The notes: a model not told the origin generated them from the sequence alone. A stretch of 64,000 nt of DNA from Nocardia transvalensis (GCF_015477765.1 NZ_JADLQQ010000003.1:717058-781057), one strand, 5' to 3'. Shown: positions 53,723 through 63,501, counted from the first letter of the stretch. Numbers and translations are program-made.

Positions 53723-55162
53723 ATGGGCACCCGATTGATCTGTGATCCCGACGAACTGCGCACGCTGTTCCTGTTCGAGAAGCTCGACGACGAGCAGCTG
53801 GCCTGGCTGTGCCGGGACGGGCGGGTCGAGGAGTTCGAGCCCGGCCTGGTGTATCGCGAGGGCGATCCGGCGACCTGCTTCTACGTGCTGATGGAGGGCG
53901 AGGTGGTGATCACCAAGCTGTCCGGCGGAGAGGAGATCGAGCTGGTCCGCACCCGCCACCGCGGCTCCTATGCCGGTGCGTGGACGGCCTATATGGGCGA
54001 CAAGGTGGACCAGAACTACACCGGGTCGTTCTATGTGACCGAGCCGTCGAAATTCTTCGTGCTCGACGCCGGAACCTTCTCGCGAATGATGCAGGAATGG
54101 TTCCCGATGGCGCTGCACCTGCTCGAGGGCGTGTTCTTCGGTAACCGCAACACCAACGAGATCATCGGCCAGCGCGAACGGCTGCTGGCGCTGGGTTCGC
54201 TGTCGGCCGGGCTCACTCACGAGCTGAACAATCCGGCGGCCGCGGCGGTGCGGGCCACCTCGTCGCTGCGCGAGCGGGTCGCGGGCATGCGGCACAAGCT
54301 GAAGATGATGGCGCACGGCAAATTCGACTCGGCCGCCCTCGAGGCGCTGGTGCAGCTGCAGGAGGAGGCCGCCACCCAGGTCGCCAAGGCGCCCACCCTG
54401 ACGACCCTGGAGGCCGCCGACCGCGAGGACGAACTGGGCGAGTGGCTCGAATCCCACGGCATCGACAACGGCTGGAACCTGGCCCCGAACTTCGTGCAGG
54501 CCGGATTCGACATCGACTGGCTGGAGAAGGTCGCGGCCACGCTGGAGGGTTGCGACAACGGTGTTTTCGAGGGTGCGATCCGCTGGCTCAACTACACCGT
54601 CGAGACCGAGTTGCTGATGAACGAGATCACCGACTCCACCATCCGTATCTCCTCGCTGGTGAACGCCGCCAAGCAGTATTCGCAGATGGATCGCGCGCCG
54701 TTCCAGGTGGTCGACATTCACGAACTGCTCGACAGCACGCTGGTCATGCTGGCCCGCAAGATCGGCGACGGCATCACGGTGGTCAAGGATTACGACCGCG
54801 CCCTGCCGCAGATCCCGTGCTACGCGGCGGAATTGAATCAGGTGTGGACGAATCTGATCGACAATGCGGTCGCGGCCATGGACGGGCAGGGCACCCTCAC
54901 CGTCCGCACCTATCGCGAGAACGACTGTGCCGCCGTCGAGATCTGTGACAGCGGTCCGGGGGTGCCGGACGAGATCCGGCATCGGATCTTCGAGCCGTTC
55001 TTCACCACCAAGCCGGTCGGTGAGGGTACCGGGCTGGGACTGGATATTTCATTCCGCATCGTGGTGAACAAGCACGGCGGCGACATCCGGGTCGAGTCGG
55101 TGCCGGGCGATACCCGGTTCATCGTCCGGCTGCCGCTGCAGGCGTCCACCGGAGGTGAGTGA
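53723..55162 (+). CDS. histidine kinase with N-terminal cyclic-nucleotide-binding-like domain
   Basis: This is a soluble kinase of 479 residues. Residues about 13-135 form a CNB-like barrel (LFEKLDDEQLAWLCRDGRVEEF), but the phosphate-binding cassette is not recognisable (HRGSYAGAW where FGE...R is expected), so cAMP binding is doubtful. The H-box has H166 (GLTHELNNPAAA), the linker is unusually long (about 185-300), and the ATPase domain has the N-box (N381), DSGPGV (409-414) and GTGLGL (435-440). No transmembrane helix is present. AGGAGG precedes the ATG. It is coupled to the receiver-flavoprotein gene and overlaps the zinc-finger gene (ATGA). Confidence 0.92.
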   Translation: MGTRLICDPDELRTLFLFEKLDDEQLAWLCRDGRVEEFEPGLVYREGDPATCFYVLMEGEVVITKLSGGEEIELVRTRHRGSYAGAWTAYMGDKVDQNYTGSFYVTEPSKFFVLDAGTFSRMMQEWFPMALHLLEGVFFGNRNTNEIIGQRERLLALGSLSAGLTHELNNPAAAAVRATSSLRERVAGMRHKLKMMAHGKFDSAALEALVQLQEEAATQVAKAPTLTTLEAADREDELGEWLESHGIDNGWNLAPNFVQAGFDIDWLEKVAATLEGCDNGVFEGAIRWLNYTVETELLMNEITDSTIRISSLVNAAKQYSQMDRAPFQVVDIHELLDSTLVMLARKIGDGITVVKDYDRALPQIPCYAAELNQVWTNLIDNAVAAMDGQGTLTVRTYRENDCAAVEICDSGPGVPDEIRHRIFEPFFTTKPVGEGTGLGLDISFRIVVNKHGGDIRVESVPGDTRFIVRLPLQASTGGE

Positions 55163-55515
55163 TGTCGCAGGCCATCGAGGGTATTGATCCGACCGTCCCG
55201 CCCAGCGGGCCGGGCTGTGTGGAATGCGAGGCGGAGCAGGGATGGTGGGTGCACCTGCGGCGCTGCGCCCAGTGCGGTCACGTCGGCTGCTGCGACAGCT
55301 CGCCGTCCCAGCATGCCTCGAGGCATTTCGCCGAGACCGGACATCCGTTCATCCAGAGCTTCGAGCCGGGCGAGGACTGGTTCTGGGACTTCCGTACCAA
55401 CGAAATGTTCTCGGAGGGGCCGGAACTCGCGGCACCGCATCATCACCCGCCCGCCCAGACCGTTCCGGGCCCGCGCGAGCGGGTGCCGGGGGACTGGCAG
55501 AACTACATCCACTGA
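55162..55515 (+). CDS. UBP-type zinc finger protein
   Basis: This is a 117-residue protein, mainly a ubiquitin-hydrolase-type zinc finger. The probable ligands are C19/C22, C35/C38, C43 or C44, H51, H55 and H61, with the family ending EPGEDWFWDF. In eukaryotes this fold binds the ubiquitin C-terminus; bacteria here have Pup, not ubiquitin, so the partner is unknown and a free C-terminus or redox sensing through zinc is possible. The tail (about 90-117) is His/Pro-rich. The ATG overlaps the kinase stop, making a three-gene operon that ends in a strong hairpin. Confidence 0.9.
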   Translation: MSQAIEGIDPTVPPSGPGCVECEAEQGWWVHLRRCAQCGHVGCCDSSPSQHASRHFAETGHPFIQSFEPGEDWFWDFRTNEMFSEGPELAAPHHHPPAQTVPGPRERVPGDWQNYIH

Positions 55516-55524
55516 ATTAGGTGC

Positions 55525-55562
55525 CTGCTGCACGTCCGCGGCGGTGCACGGACGTGCAGCAG
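55525..55562. terminator. hairpin terminator after the redox-signalling operon
   Basis: CTGCTGCACGTCC at 55525-55537 pairs perfectly with GGACGTGCAGCAG at 55550-55562 around a 12-base loop, nine bases after the zinc-finger stop codon. Confidence 0.8.
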
Positions 55563-55761
55563 ACCGCCGGTACCGGAACGTCTGCCAGGACTCGTTCCCG
55601 GTGGGCGGTTGCCGCCTGCGGGTGGCTCAGTTTGCGTCGACGGCAACCTGCCCGTTCTGCACCATAAGGCGTGCCGTGGTTCGACAATGGACTGTGCGTG
55701 CACGCTCGTCGGCTCACCGTGCACGAAGGTATGGTCCGCAGCTGCGAGACACGGGGACGGC

Positions 55762-56787
55762 ATGGCACTTGTCCTGGATACCGAGGCGATCGACCCCTCC
55801 GGGCGGCCGGACGCGGTACTGGAGGCGGTGCAGCGGCTGACCGCCCGCTCGTATATGGCGCACCAAGCGTCGCGGGAGGCCGTCCACGCCCGGCTCGACG
55901 CCTTCGAATTCGGCCAGGTGACCTTCGTTCGGGGGCGCGTGTCCGGATTCCGGTTGGTGCGCACGGCGAAACAGATCAGATCCGCGCCGAACCCGCTGCT
56001 CGCGGTGTGCGTGCAGCGGTCGTCGGGCTTCCTGCTGACGCAGGCGGAGATTCATCGGAGGATGACACCGGGGCAGCTGTACGCGGTCGACTTCGATCTG
56101 CCGTACGAGATCGACTGGCCCGACAACGGGGTGGCGTCGGCGATGTACATTCCCGCCGAACGGCTCGGTCTGAGCGCCGAGACCATCCGCGCCGGCGCCG
56201 CGCGACCGCACAGCAGTCCGCTGCACCCCTTGGTCACCGGCCACCTACGGCTGCTGTCTCAGTGCGCCGACGAGCTGCAATCCGACACCGCCGCCCGGGA
56301 ATTGGGTGATTCCTGTGTGGAGCTGGTCCGTGCCCTGCTGGTATCGGCGGCCGGTCAGGTGCGTGCGGACGGCACTGTCGTGCCCGAGGATATTCTGCTC
56401 ACCCAGATCCGCGACTACATCGGGCGACGGCTGAACGACCCCGAGCTCGGCGCCGCCCGCATCGCGCGTGCACATCACATTTCGGTCCGACATCTGTACA
56501 AGGTGTGCGCCGCCGCGAATTTCGGCCTGGAGCAGTGGATCATCGAGCAGCGCCTGGAACTCGCGCGGGGCGCGTTGGCGCGTCCCGACAACGCGCACCG
56601 TTCGATCGCCGCGCTCGCGCACAGCTGCGGTTTCCGCGATCCGTCGCATTTCGCCCGGCGATTTCGGGCCGCCTACGGCATATCGCCGAGCGAGTGGCGA
56701 CGGCTGGCGCGCGAACAGGCCGGTGCGACGGGACGGTCGGCGGCCGACGAACCGTTGGATGTGGTGCTGCCGTTTCCGGCACAGTGA
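55762..56787 (+). CDS. AraC family transcriptional regulator
   Basis: This is a 341-residue activator-type protein. The N-terminal part (about 30-190) matches the AraC-binding-domain-2 type found in actinobacterial regulators. The C-terminal about 100 residues hold the two helix-turn-helix units (ARIARAHHISVRHLYKVC, IAALAHSCGFRDPSHFARRF, ending in the conserved SPSEWRR). The ATG at 55762 is used. No neighbouring catabolic genes suggest a target. A lipoprotein gene follows after 99 bases. Confidence 0.88.
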   Translation: MALVLDTEAIDPSGRPDAVLEAVQRLTARSYMAHQASREAVHARLDAFEFGQVTFVRGRVSGFRLVRTAKQIRSAPNPLLAVCVQRSSGFLLTQAEIHRRMTPGQLYAVDFDLPYEIDWPDNGVASAMYIPAERLGLSAETIRAGAARPHSSPLHPLVTGHLRLLSQCADELQSDTAARELGDSCVELVRALLVSAAGQVRADGTVVPEDILLTQIRDYIGRRLNDPELGAARIARAHHISVRHLYKVCAAANFGLEQWIIEQRLELARGALARPDNAHRSIAALAHSCGFRDPSHFARRFRAAYGISPSEWRRLAREQAGATGRSAADEPLDVVLPFPAQ

Positions 56788-56886
56788 CCGGACGCGGTGA
56801 CCCGGTTCCCATCGACGCGCTCGACCGGTACGCTGCGACGCGCGCCGGACAGTCGGCGCCGTCGAACGACCGGGGAATGCGGGGAT

Positions 56887-57306
56887 ATGAAACGACTTTC
56901 GGCGACCGCCGCGGTACTGGGTGCGCTGGCGCTGGGCCTCACCGCATGCGGGGGGCACGATCAATCGTCCACGGACGCCAACGGCTTGCGCAAGAACCCG
57001 TCCGCCACCCCGACCACGACCGCCGCGCCCACCACGACCCGCACGGTGATCGAACCGCCCAGCGAGGCCCCCACCAGCGCGCAGAACTCCGCACTGGGCC
57101 CGGCCTCGCAGACGACCTGCGCCGAATTCCGAAAGATGGACACCGACGGCGAGAAGGCGCTGATCGAGAAGATCCTCGCCGAGAATCCGGGCTCGAAACT
57201 CGACGGCAATCCGAGTATCGCGCTGGGCACCGCGAAGCTGGTGTGCCTGGCGTCGAGCCAGGCCGACAATCCGGTCGCGGTCGCCATCGGCGTCGCCGAG
57301 AAATAG
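56887..57306 (+). CDS. hypothetical lipoprotein
   Basis: This is a 139-residue exported protein. The signal peptide ends in a lipobox LTAC (C21), followed by a Thr/Pro-rich linker (about 38-62, with repeated TTT) and a small helical domain (about 72-135: CAEFRKMDTDGEKALIEKIL) with two cysteines that could form a disulphide. It resembles small DUF732-like or HdeA-type secreted actinobacterial proteins, but assignment is uncertain. It stands between AraC and sigma-factor genes. Confidence 0.72.
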   Translation: MKRLSATAAVLGALALGLTACGGHDQSSTDANGLRKNPSATPTTTAAPTTTRTVIEPPSEAPTSAQNSALGPASQTTCAEFRKMDTDGEKALIEKILAENPGSKLDGNPSIALGTAKLVCLASSQADNPVAVAIGVAEK

Positions 57307-57449
57307 CGGCGCCCGCCACCACTCGGCTACCGATAATTCAGGCCTCCGGTCGGCGCGGCGCTGATCACAGTGGGCCGGGCGGAATGGGGCCCGCCGCGGC
57401 ACGGCGAGTAGCGTCGCGTTCAGTGGCTGTTGTCGAAGGCGGGTGAGCG

Positions 57450-58337
57450 GTGGACGAGTCGGGCTTGGCCGAATTCGAGGTGCATCGGCCGCGGCTGTTC
57501 GCCCTCGCCTACCGCATGCTCGGTTCGGCGAGCGAGGCCGAGGATGCCGTGCAGGAGGCGTATCTGCGGTGGGACGCCGCCGATCGCCGCGATATTCGCT
57601 CCGCCGAGGCCTGGCTGACCACCGTGGTGGTGAACCTGTGCCGCAGCTGGCTGGATTCCGCGCGGGCCCGCCGGGAGACCTATGTCGGGCCGTGGCTGCC
57701 CGAACCGGTGGCGACCGGATGCGGCGAACTCGGCCCGCTGGAATCGGCCGAGCAGCGTGAGCTGGTGTCGATGGCGATGCTGACCATGCTCGAGCGGCTG
57801 TCGCCGGTCGAGCGGGCGGTGTTCGTGCTGCGGGAGGCCTTCGGATACGCGCACCGCGAGATCGCCGACATGCTGGAGCTGTCCGAGGCGAATTCCCAGC
57901 AGCTGTACCGCCGTGCGCGCCAGCATGTTCGGGACGAGCGGTCCCGGTTCGACGCGGTGCCCGCACACGCGCGGGAGCTGCTCCACCGCTTCGTGAGCGC
58001 GGCGCGCGGCGGCGACGTGGCCGCGCTGGAACGGATGCTCACCGCCGACATCGTGGCCATGGCCGACGGTGGCGGCAAGGTCACCGCGGCGAGGCGGCCG
58101 GTGGCCGGGGTGGCGCGGGTGGCGCGCTACCTGGTCGGATTGTTCCACCGCGAGGTGCCCGGTTTGGACCTCGCCATCGAGGAGGTCAACGGCGCTCCGG
58201 CGGCCGTGGCACGCATCGGCGACACGGTCGTGCTCATCGGGTCGGTCGATCTCGCCGGTGCGGAGGTGTCGGCCGTGCGGTTGGTCGTCAACCCGGACAA
58301 GCTCGCCTACTTCCAGCGCACCGACAAGCTGCGCTGA
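57450..58337 (+). CDS. sigJ: ECF41-group sigma factor (SigJ-like)
   Basis: This is an extracytoplasmic-function sigma factor of 295 residues: sigma-2 (about 8-75), sigma-4 (about 110-160) and a C-terminal SnoaL-like domain (about 170-290). The ECF41 hallmark motifs are all present: WLPEP (82-86) in the linker, DGGGK (206-210) and NPDKL (281-285). In this group the fused domain takes the place of an anti-sigma factor, and the sigma controls a single neighbouring carboxymuconolactone decarboxylase, oxidoreductase or epimerase gene. The flavoprotein gene 91 bases downstream fits as that partner. The start GTG at 57450 is likely. Confidence 0.93.
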   Translation: MDESGLAEFEVHRPRLFALAYRMLGSASEAEDAVQEAYLRWDAADRRDIRSAEAWLTTVVVNLCRSWLDSARARRETYVGPWLPEPVATGCGELGPLESAEQRELVSMAMLTMLERLSPVERAVFVLREAFGYAHREIADMLELSEANSQQLYRRARQHVRDERSRFDAVPAHARELLHRFVSAARGGDVAALERMLTADIVAMADGGGKVTAARRPVAGVARVARYLVGLFHREVPGLDLAIEEVNGAPAAVARIGDTVVLIGSVDLAGAEVSAVRLVVNPDKLAYFQRTDKLR

Positions 58338-58367
58338 ACGCCTGTGATGCAGCACACCCACGGTTGC

Positions 58368-58394
58368 TGTCAGGGATCGGGCGGCTGTCGGGTC
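58368..58394 (+). promoter_or_regulatory. candidate ECF41-dependent promoter of the flavoprotein gene
   Basis: TGTCAGG (58368-58374) and GGTC (58391-58394) are separated by 16 bases, close to the published ECF41 form TGTCACA-N16-CGTC as remembered. It lies 35 bases before the flavoprotein start codon. Two positions differ from consensus, so this is a candidate only. Confidence 0.4.
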
Positions 58395-58428
58395 TGAAGA
58401 GTGTCGGCCTTTTCGGAAGGAGTCACTC

Positions 58429-59511
58429 ATGACCGAACAACATCGAATCGTGGTTCTCGGCGCCGGGTACGCGGGCCAGTCGGCGGCGGGCCGGCTGAGC
58501 GAGGTGGCCGGTGCGCAGGTCACCGTGGTCGACGCCCGCTCGCAGTTCGTCGAGCGGGTGCGGCTGCATCAGGCCGCCGCGGGCCAGCAGGTGCCGCGCT
58601 GGGAGTTGCGGGATCTCTTCGAGCGCAAGGGGATTCGCTTCGTGCAGGGCACCGCGGTCGAGATCGACCGGGACGCCCGGACCGTGGTGCTGGCCGATGG
58701 CACGGTGCTCGGCTACGACACCCTCGTCTATGCCCTCGGCAGCACCGCGGACGTGGACAGCGTGGTGGGCGTGCGGGAATACGCCGCGACCGTGGCGACC
58801 CCCGAGGATGTTGCGCGAATCCGTCCGCTGAACGGCCGGGTCGCGGTGGTCGGCGCGGGCGCCACCGGTCTCGAGGTGGCCACCGAACTGGCCGAATCCC
58901 GCCCGGATCTGGCTGTGGCGCTGGTGAGCTCGGAGGAGCCGGGTGCCTGGCTGTCGGACAAGGCCCGTGCCCATATCGGCGAGGTGCTCGATCGGCTGGG
59001 CATCGAGGTCCGGGCCGGAGCGAAGGTGATCGAGGTGCTGCCGGACGGGCTGCGCTCGGCGAGCGGCGACCATATCGCCGCCGACACCGTCCTGTGGACA
59101 ACGGGTTTCGCGGTGCCCGAACTGGCCGCCCGTGCCGGTCTGGCGGTCGACGGCCGCGGCCGACTGCTGGTCGACGAGCAGCTGCGCACCTCGGATCCGA
59201 ATATCTACGCCGCCGGTGACTGCGCCGCGGTGGTCGGCCCCGACGGACGGGAGCTGCGCATGGCCTGCGCGACCGCCAGCCCGGTGGGCAAGTACGCCGG
59301 AACGGTGGTGGCCGCCCGGGTGCGCGGTATGGAACCGCCCGCGATGCGATTCCGCTACGTCTTCCAGTGCATCAGCCTCGGGCGTCGCGACGGTGTCATC
59401 CAATTCGTGCGGGCCGATGATTCACCCCTCGATCGCGTGCTCACCGGGCGTCCGGCGGCATGGTTCAAGGAGCGGATCGTGCGCGGTGCGGCCTGGAATG
59501 CTCGGCCCTGA
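58429..59511 (+). CDS. FAD-dependent oxidoreductase, NDH-2-like (ECF41 partner)
   Basis: This is a 360-residue two-dinucleotide-binding-domain flavoprotein. The first FAD motif is VVLGAGYAGQSAAGRL (residues 7-22), the NAD(P)H motif VAVVGAGATGLEVATEL near 139, and the C-terminal FAD contact NIYAAGDCAAVV near 258. It resembles type II NADH dehydrogenases and ferredoxin-reductase-like proteins but lacks an obvious membrane anchor. GGAAGGAG precedes the ATG. It follows the ECF41 sigma gene as expected for the oxidoreductase type of partner gene. The substrate is unknown. Confidence 0.88.
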   Translation: MTEQHRIVVLGAGYAGQSAAGRLSEVAGAQVTVVDARSQFVERVRLHQAAAGQQVPRWELRDLFERKGIRFVQGTAVEIDRDARTVVLADGTVLGYDTLVYALGSTADVDSVVGVREYAATVATPEDVARIRPLNGRVAVVGAGATGLEVATELAESRPDLAVALVSSEEPGAWLSDKARAHIGEVLDRLGIEVRAGAKVIEVLPDGLRSASGDHIAADTVLWTTGFAVPELAARAGLAVDGRGRLLVDEQLRTSDPNIYAAGDCAAVVGPDGRELRMACATASPVGKYAGTVVAARVRGMEPPAMRFRYVFQCISLGRRDGVIQFVRADDSPLDRVLTGRPAAWFKERIVRGAAWNARP

Positions 59512-59519
59512 GCGAACTC

Positions 59520-59565
59520 GTCAACTCGCCGTTGACTTAGCTCGAAATGTCAACTTACTGTTGAC
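59520..59565 (+). promoter_or_regulatory. twin palindromic operators overlapping a leaderless promoter
   Basis: GTCAAC-TCGCC-GTTGAC (59520-59536) and GTCAAC-TTACT-GTTGAC (59549-59565) have identical 6-bp arms and five-base spacers. TTGACT (59532-59537) and TACTGT (59556-59561), 18 bases apart, form a promoter whose -35 and -10 boxes lie one in each operator. The predicted start of transcription falls on or near the ATG at 59568, so the mRNA is probably leaderless. Confidence 0.75.
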
Positions 59566-59567
59566 GC

Positions 59568-60377
59568 ATGACGGAGAAGATTCGCCTCGACGATCTGATC
59601 GAGGGCATCAAGAAGGCGCGGCCCGACGATGTGCTGGAACAACTGTCCGACGCGGTCGTGGTCGCCGGGCACCTGGACGAGGTGGCCGATCACCTGATCG
59701 GCCATTTCGTCGACCAGGCCCGGCGTTCCGGCGCCTCGTGGACCGATATCGGCCAGAGCATGGGCGTCAGCAAACAGGCCGCCCAGAAGCGGTTCGTCCC
59801 GAAGACCGATCCGGGGATGGACCCCAACGCGGGATTCGCGCGCTTCACCCCGCGCGCCCGGGCGGTCGCGATGCACTCGCAGGAGCAGGCGCGCGAGGCG
59901 GGCAACGCGGAAGTGCAGCCCGAACATCTGGTGCTCGCCATGCTCCGTGACCCGGAGAGCCTGGCGTGCCACGCGATCGTCGCCAAAGGAGTGAGCCTGG
60001 ACGCCGTTCGCCGGGTGGCCACCGCCGCGCTGCCGCCCGCGGCCGACGAGGTGCCCGCGGTGATCCCGTACAACGGCCCCGCCCGCAAGGCTCTCGAACT
60101 CACCTTCCGGCAGGCATTGCGGATGGGCCACAACTACATCGGCACCGAACACATCCTGCTGGCCCTGCTGGAATTGGAGGACGGTTCGGGTGTGCTGTCG
60201 GGCCTCGGGCTGAACCGTGAAGAATTGGAGAAGGACATCGTGGCGCAACTGGCCGACCTGGTCGCCTCGGCACCTCCTGTGCCCCCGGCACCGCCGGTGC
60301 CTCCTTCGGCTCCGGTGCCGCCGACGCCTCCCGCTCCGCCTACGCCTCCCGTTCCGCCGACTCCACCCGCGCGCTGA
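59568..60377 (+). CDS. HTH and Clp N-terminal domain protein
   Basis: This is a 269-residue cytoplasmic protein. The first 80 residues contain a helix-turn-helix (about 55-77: SGASWTDIGQSMGVSKQAAQ). Residues about 90-235 form two Clp_N repeats (NAEVQPEHLVLAMLRD and NYIGTEHILLALLELEDG), as in ClpC substrate- and adaptor-binding domains, but no AAA+ module follows. The last 30 residues are a Pro-rich tail of PP-V/A/T repeats. It may bind its own twin operators and sense Clp partners or misfolded proteins. It starts three bases after the second operator. Confidence 0.88.
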   Translation: MTEKIRLDDLIEGIKKARPDDVLEQLSDAVVVAGHLDEVADHLIGHFVDQARRSGASWTDIGQSMGVSKQAAQKRFVPKTDPGMDPNAGFARFTPRARAVAMHSQEQAREAGNAEVQPEHLVLAMLRDPESLACHAIVAKGVSLDAVRRVATAALPPAADEVPAVIPYNGPARKALELTFRQALRMGHNYIGTEHILLALLELEDGSGVLSGLGLNREELEKDIVAQLADLVASAPPVPPAPPVPPSAPVPPTPPAPPTPPVPPTPPAR

Positions 60378-60383
60378 CCGGAA

Positions 60384-61145
60384 TCACGTGCGCGCGACGG
60401 CGAATACCCGCCGGAACGGCAACCACGTGGTCCCATCCGCATGCTGCGGGTATGCCTCCCGCAGCATCGGGGTCAGCTCCGCGAGGAAGCGGGCCCACTC
60501 GGCCTCGTCGAGGGCGTTGTACACCGGGCGCAGGGCGGTGCCGGAAACCCACTTCAGCACCGGATCCTCGCCGGTCAAGCGCTGGAGATAGGTGGTCTCC
60601 CAGGCGTCGACGGCACAGCCCGCCTCGCTGAGCACCGTCGCGTAGCCGGTCGGATCGAGCACATTGCGGGACTGCAGTACGCCGGTCGGCTCGAGCCTGT
60701 CTCGCCAGTGTTCCCGACCGGCCACCTCGCGGATGCAGCGATGCGACGGCGCGTCGAAGTTGCCCGGCACCTGAATCGCCAGCCAGGCGCCGGAGGGCAG
60801 CTTCGCCGCCCAATCGCCCAGCAAGCCGGGGTGCCCGGTCACCCACTGCAGCACCGCATTACACACGACTACATCGGTATCCGGCGCGGGCTGCCAGTCC
60901 CGCACGTCGAGCAGGTCGGCCTGCACGCCACGTGCCCGCGCCGCCGCTACCATCTCGGGCGAGGAGTCCGACGCCTCGACGATCGCCTCCGGCCATCGCT
61001 CACTCAGGGCGACCGTCAAGTGCCCCGGGCCGCAGCCCAAATCCACGACACGCCGAGGCCGCTCGGCGCCGACGCGGCCGAGCAGTTCGAAGAAGGGGCG
61101 CGAGCGGTGGTCGTCGAAGGCCAGGTACTGCTGGGGATCCCACAT
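60384..61145 (-). CDS. tam: trans-aconitate 2-methyltransferase-like SAM methyltransferase
   Basis: This is a 253-residue class I methyltransferase. The SAM motif VVDLGCGPGHLT lies near residue 34, the acidic SAM-ribose position in EASDSSPEM near 57, and VVCNAVLQWV near 92. The length and the MWDPQQYLAFDDHRSRPF start match Tam, which methyl-esterifies trans-aconitate, a citrate-cycle by-product. The ATG at 61145 with GGAG upstream is chosen over an ATG at 61172. Its stop lies six bases from that of the convergent Clp_N gene. Confidence 0.88.
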   Translation of the reverse strand: MWDPQQYLAFDDHRSRPFFELLGRVGAERPRRVVDLGCGPGHLTVALSERWPEAIVEASDSSPEMVAAARARGVQADLLDVRDWQPAPDTDVVVCNAVLQWVTGHPGLLGDWAAKLPSGAWLAIQVPGNFDAPSHRCIREVAGREHWRDRLEPTGVLQSRNVLDPTGYATVLSEAGCAVDAWETTYLQRLTGEDPVLKWVSGTALRPVYNALDEAEWARFLAELTPMLREAYPQHADGTTWLPFRRVFAVART

Positions 61146-61175
61146 GAGAGGCTCCAGACACTCTGCTACCAAACC

Positions 61176-61187
61176 GTACGTACGTAC
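61176..61187. promoter_or_regulatory. 12-bp perfect palindrome between tam and a small gene
   Basis: GTACGTACGTAC is fully self-complementary. It lies 30 bases upstream of tam and 52 bases upstream of the divergent small gene, a position suited to a shared operator. Confidence 0.4.
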
Positions 61188-61239
61188 TGTATTTCCGAAA
61201 TGCAGGGTTGCACAAGAGTTGTCCGGATACGATATTGCT

Positions 61240-61530
61240 ATGGCGGATGACCCGGATTCCGACCTAATAGCAGGGGAATTGCGCTCCGACCTGCTACGGG
61301 CGCTCTCGTACGTCCAGACCGAAACCGGTCCGGACGGTAGCTACATCGTGAACGGCGACCTGCCCCCCGAGGTGGCACCGCCGTTCATTCGGGCCATCAT
61401 GCGCATCGAAGCCGAGTTGCTGCTCAACGACGCCGAACAGGTCACCATCGACCGCGGCGAACCGCGCTCCCCGGAGGAGCGCCGCACCGACGCCTTCCTC
61501 GCTCTGGCGCTGCGCGTCACCGATACCTGA
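61240..61530 (+). CDS. small acidic conserved-type protein of unknown function
   Basis: This is a 96-residue soluble, acidic protein, mostly helical (ELRSDLLRALSYVQTE, FIRAIMRIEAELLLNDAEQ, RRTDAFLALALRVTD), with no membrane segment or known motif. The ATG at 61240 lies right after an AT-rich GATACGATATT that could be a -10 region, so the mRNA may be leaderless. It is divergent from tam and ends 192 bases before groEL2. No family is recognised. Confidence 0.7.
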   Translation: MADDPDSDLIAGELRSDLLRALSYVQTETGPDGSYIVNGDLPPEVAPPFIRAIMRIEAELLLNDAEQVTIDRGEPRSPEERRTDAFLALALRVTDT

Positions 61531-61556
61531 GCGGCCCTTCCCGTCGACTTCTCCAC

Positions 61557-61583
61557 CTTGCACTCGATACCCCCGAGTGCTAG
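61557..61583 (+). promoter_or_regulatory. CIRCE operator 1 (HrcA site) of groEL2, overlapping a promoter
   Basis: CTTGCACTC, a nine-base spacer, then GAGTGCTAG matches CIRCE (TTAGCACTC-N9-GAGTGCTAA) with few differences. TTGCAC (61558-61563) and TAGAAA (61581-61586), 17 bases apart, look like the -35 and -10 boxes, so HrcA binding would block the promoter. Confidence 0.88.
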
Positions 61584-61591
61584 AAAGGGAT

Positions 61592-63348
<1,757 letters not shown>

Positions 63349-63374
63349 GTCCCTGCTTTCCCAACCCCTTTCAC

Positions 63375-63410
63375 GGAAGCCGGTCCACTCTTCGGAGTGG
63401 GCCGGCTTCC
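63375..63410 (+). terminator. terminator of groEL2
   Basis: A 16-bp stem (63375-63390 with 63395-63410, one G-U pair) is capped by the very stable TTCG tetraloop, 27 bases after the stop codon. Confidence 0.93.
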
Positions 63411-63471
63411 GGGATTCTGCGCCCTGATGTCCCGCACGCCCCACGCGCAATTGGCCGTATGACCAGGCGAT

Positions 63472-63501
63472 TTGACATCGAAAGCGGTTGGCACGTAACT
63501 T
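63472..63501 (+). promoter_or_regulatory. candidate rRNA operon promoter P1
   Basis: TTGACA (63472-63477) and TAACTT (63496-63501) are separated by 18 bases. This is the closest match to a consensus promoter in the 534-base gap between groEL2 and 16S, about 380 bases before the 16S gene. Confidence 0.65.

Noticed and set aside
61144..61239. Upstream extension of the 96-residue protein
   Set aside because: It would read through the divergent promoter region and the palindrome; ATG at 61240 follows a likely -10 region.
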